A DNA stretch of 39,575 nt, taken from the IMG/VR virus record IMGVR_UViG_3300042691_020395, positions 1 to 39,575 of that record; one strand, written 5' to 3'. Positions within the stretch are counted from its first letter, which is position 1. Every line of letters starts with the position of its first letter. Below the pieces are notes generated by a model. It was not told the DNA's origin and made no database searches. It worked only from the letters and a program-made list of their open reading frames with translations. Positions 38,972 to 39,575 of this stretch are shown here, one piece after another. Source of the DNA: a virus. The position numbers and the translations under genes were made by a program.

Positions 38972-39406
38972 ATGCCGCACACTGCCGCCACAAGAGCCAC
39001 CGCGCTCGAAAAGATCAGGCGCCTGAGACGCGAATGGATCGCCGCGAACGGGCCGTGCAAGCAATGCGGAAGCGCCGAACGCCTACACGCGCACCACGAA
39101 GACCCCACGCAGAAGATCAGCCACAACGTGTGGTCATGGCGGCCAGAGCGCCGGATCGCCGAGCTTGCGAAATGTATCGCGCTTTGCCAGCGCTGCCACA
39201 TCGAGCACCACGCGGCGCAATGGCGAAAGCCACACGGCCTTAAGACGTACCGCCGCGGGTGCCGGTGCGAGATATGCCGCGCGGCGCGGTTACATCAGAG
39301 CCAGAGCTATCGGACGCGCAATCGAGACAAGATCGCCGCCAGTCGCGCGGCATGGCAGGCCGCGAACTCCTACCGCGACCGCTACGAAATCATCGAGGGT
39401 TCGTAG
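38972..39406 (+). CDS. HNH endonuclease, 144 aa
   Basis: ATG 38972 (MPHTAATRATALEKIRRLRR) is preferred to the upstream GTG. C29-x2-C32 (CKQC), LHAHHEDP (His at 41-42), KCIALCQRCHIEHH (67-80) and RGCRCEICRAARL (96-107) form the zinc-stabilised HNH pattern of a phage nuclease common near ends of genomes (CxxC...HHEDP...LCxxCHxxHH). It is on the plus strand, divergent from the early operon and convergent with the beta-helix gene, 72 bp away. A homing or packaging-associated nuclease role is possible. Confidence 0.9.
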   Translation: MPHTAATRATALEKIRRLRREWIAANGPCKQCGSAERLHAHHEDPTQKISHNVWSWRPERRIAELAKCIALCQRCHIEHHAAQWRKPHGLKTYRRGCRCEICRAARLHQSQSYRTRNRDKIAASRAAWQAANSYRDRYEIIEGS

Positions 39407-39478
39407 CCAGCGGCACCACGAGGTTTTCGGCCTGTTTTCGACGACTAGCGATCAGAGTGCCAATGGACGCGCGGAATC

Positions 39479-39575
39479 CTATCGATCTTCGTCCTCGGGA
39501 CCGCCCCCGCGCAACCGCAGCCGCACCCCGCCCGGCGTCGCCGCCGTGGGCGTACAGGTGTTCGACGCGCTCGAG
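39479..39575 (-). CDS. 3' end of the beta-helix/fibronectin protein gene
   Basis: In circular form this continues the gene at 1-1616. The frame ends GGVRLRLRGGGPEDEDR, then TAG at 39481-39479. It converges with the HNH gene ending at 39406. The 72 bp between them (39407-39478) show no clear hairpin terminator. Confidence 0.8.
   Translation of the reverse strand, partial: SSASNTCTPTAATPGGVRLRLRGGGPEDEDR
39507..39575. repeat. Right copy of the 69-bp terminal direct repeat
   Basis: Identical to bases 1-69. The gene running through it is intact only when the two copies are merged, supporting a circular molecule. Confidence 0.95.

Noticed and set aside
39407-39478. Possible bidirectional terminator between convergent genes
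   Set aside because: The tandem GTTTTCG words are direct, not inverted, repeats; no stable stem followed by a T-run found.
1-39575. Integrase, repressor, tRNA genes or plasmid partition genes
   Set aside because: No tyrosine or serine integrase motif, no CI-like gene and no tRNA cloverleaf were found, so a temperate lifestyle is not supported.

Overview
The window is the complete or near-complete genome of a small GC-rich tailed bacteriophage with a P22-like (podovirus-type) virion. Bases 1-69 are repeated exactly at 39507-39575, so the sequence closes into a circle of 39,506 bp, and one gene (the beta-helix 'tailspike' gene) runs through the junction. The structural set is P22-type: gp1-like portal, scaffold, gp5-like coat, gp4-like adaptor, gp10-like tail-hub protein and a row of ejection proteins. 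A circularly closed assembly fits headful packaging. I see no integrase, excisionase, CI/Cro-type repressor, tRNA or CRISPR array, so lifestyle is not shown; a virulent phage is the simplest reading. The host cannot be named, but very high GC and strong GGAGG-type ribosome sites point to a GC-rich bacterium.

Almost every gene lies on the minus strand and is read from high to low coordinates. (1) 38.9-33.1 kb, early region: a set of tiny ORFs, an HNH nuclease, three small unknowns, RecT/Bet recombinase, a Cys-rich protein, a DNA methyltransferase, a NinB-like protein, a J-domain protein and an HNH-type nuclease. (2) 33.1-28.6 kb, replication: a good sigma70-like promoter, a DUF1376-type protein, DnaB helicase, small proteins and a PD-(D/E)XK nuclease. 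(3) 28.5-20.6 kb, packaging and head: TerS, TerL, portal, scaffold, coat, a decoration-like protein and gp4. (4) 19.9-13.9 kb, tail hub and fibres: a gp10-like gene that appears split in two, then three fibre-like genes. (5) 13.3-7.5 kb: ejection/internal virion proteins. (6) 7.3-1 kb, continuing to 39.48 kb through the circle: a fibre, a lysis cassette (holin-like plus M15 peptidase), then a block of proteins with N-terminal secretion signals ending in the beta-helix/fibronectin protein.

The only convincing plus-strand genes are three HNH endonuclease genes (13367, 16458 and 38972), two of them inserted antisense between virion genes. One small hydrophobic plus-strand ORF at 7368 is doubtful.

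Genes are packed extremely tightly. More than twenty junctions are ATGA, GTGA or TGATG overlaps, which points to translational coupling along a few long polycistronic messages. No gene-free stretch exceeds 300 bases. The longest gaps are 6547-6724, 33007-33144, 28519-28642, 4481-4604 and the divergent 38850-38971 region; three of these hold recognisable promoter-like sequences.

The most unusual points are: the gp10-like gene whose C-terminal piece is detached and fused behind a large beta-rich adhesin-like module; a run of exported proteins after the lysis genes; promoter -10 elements sitting 5-7 nt from start codons (possible leaderless transcripts); and an ejection-protein gene whose only sensible start next to an HNH insertion is ATA.
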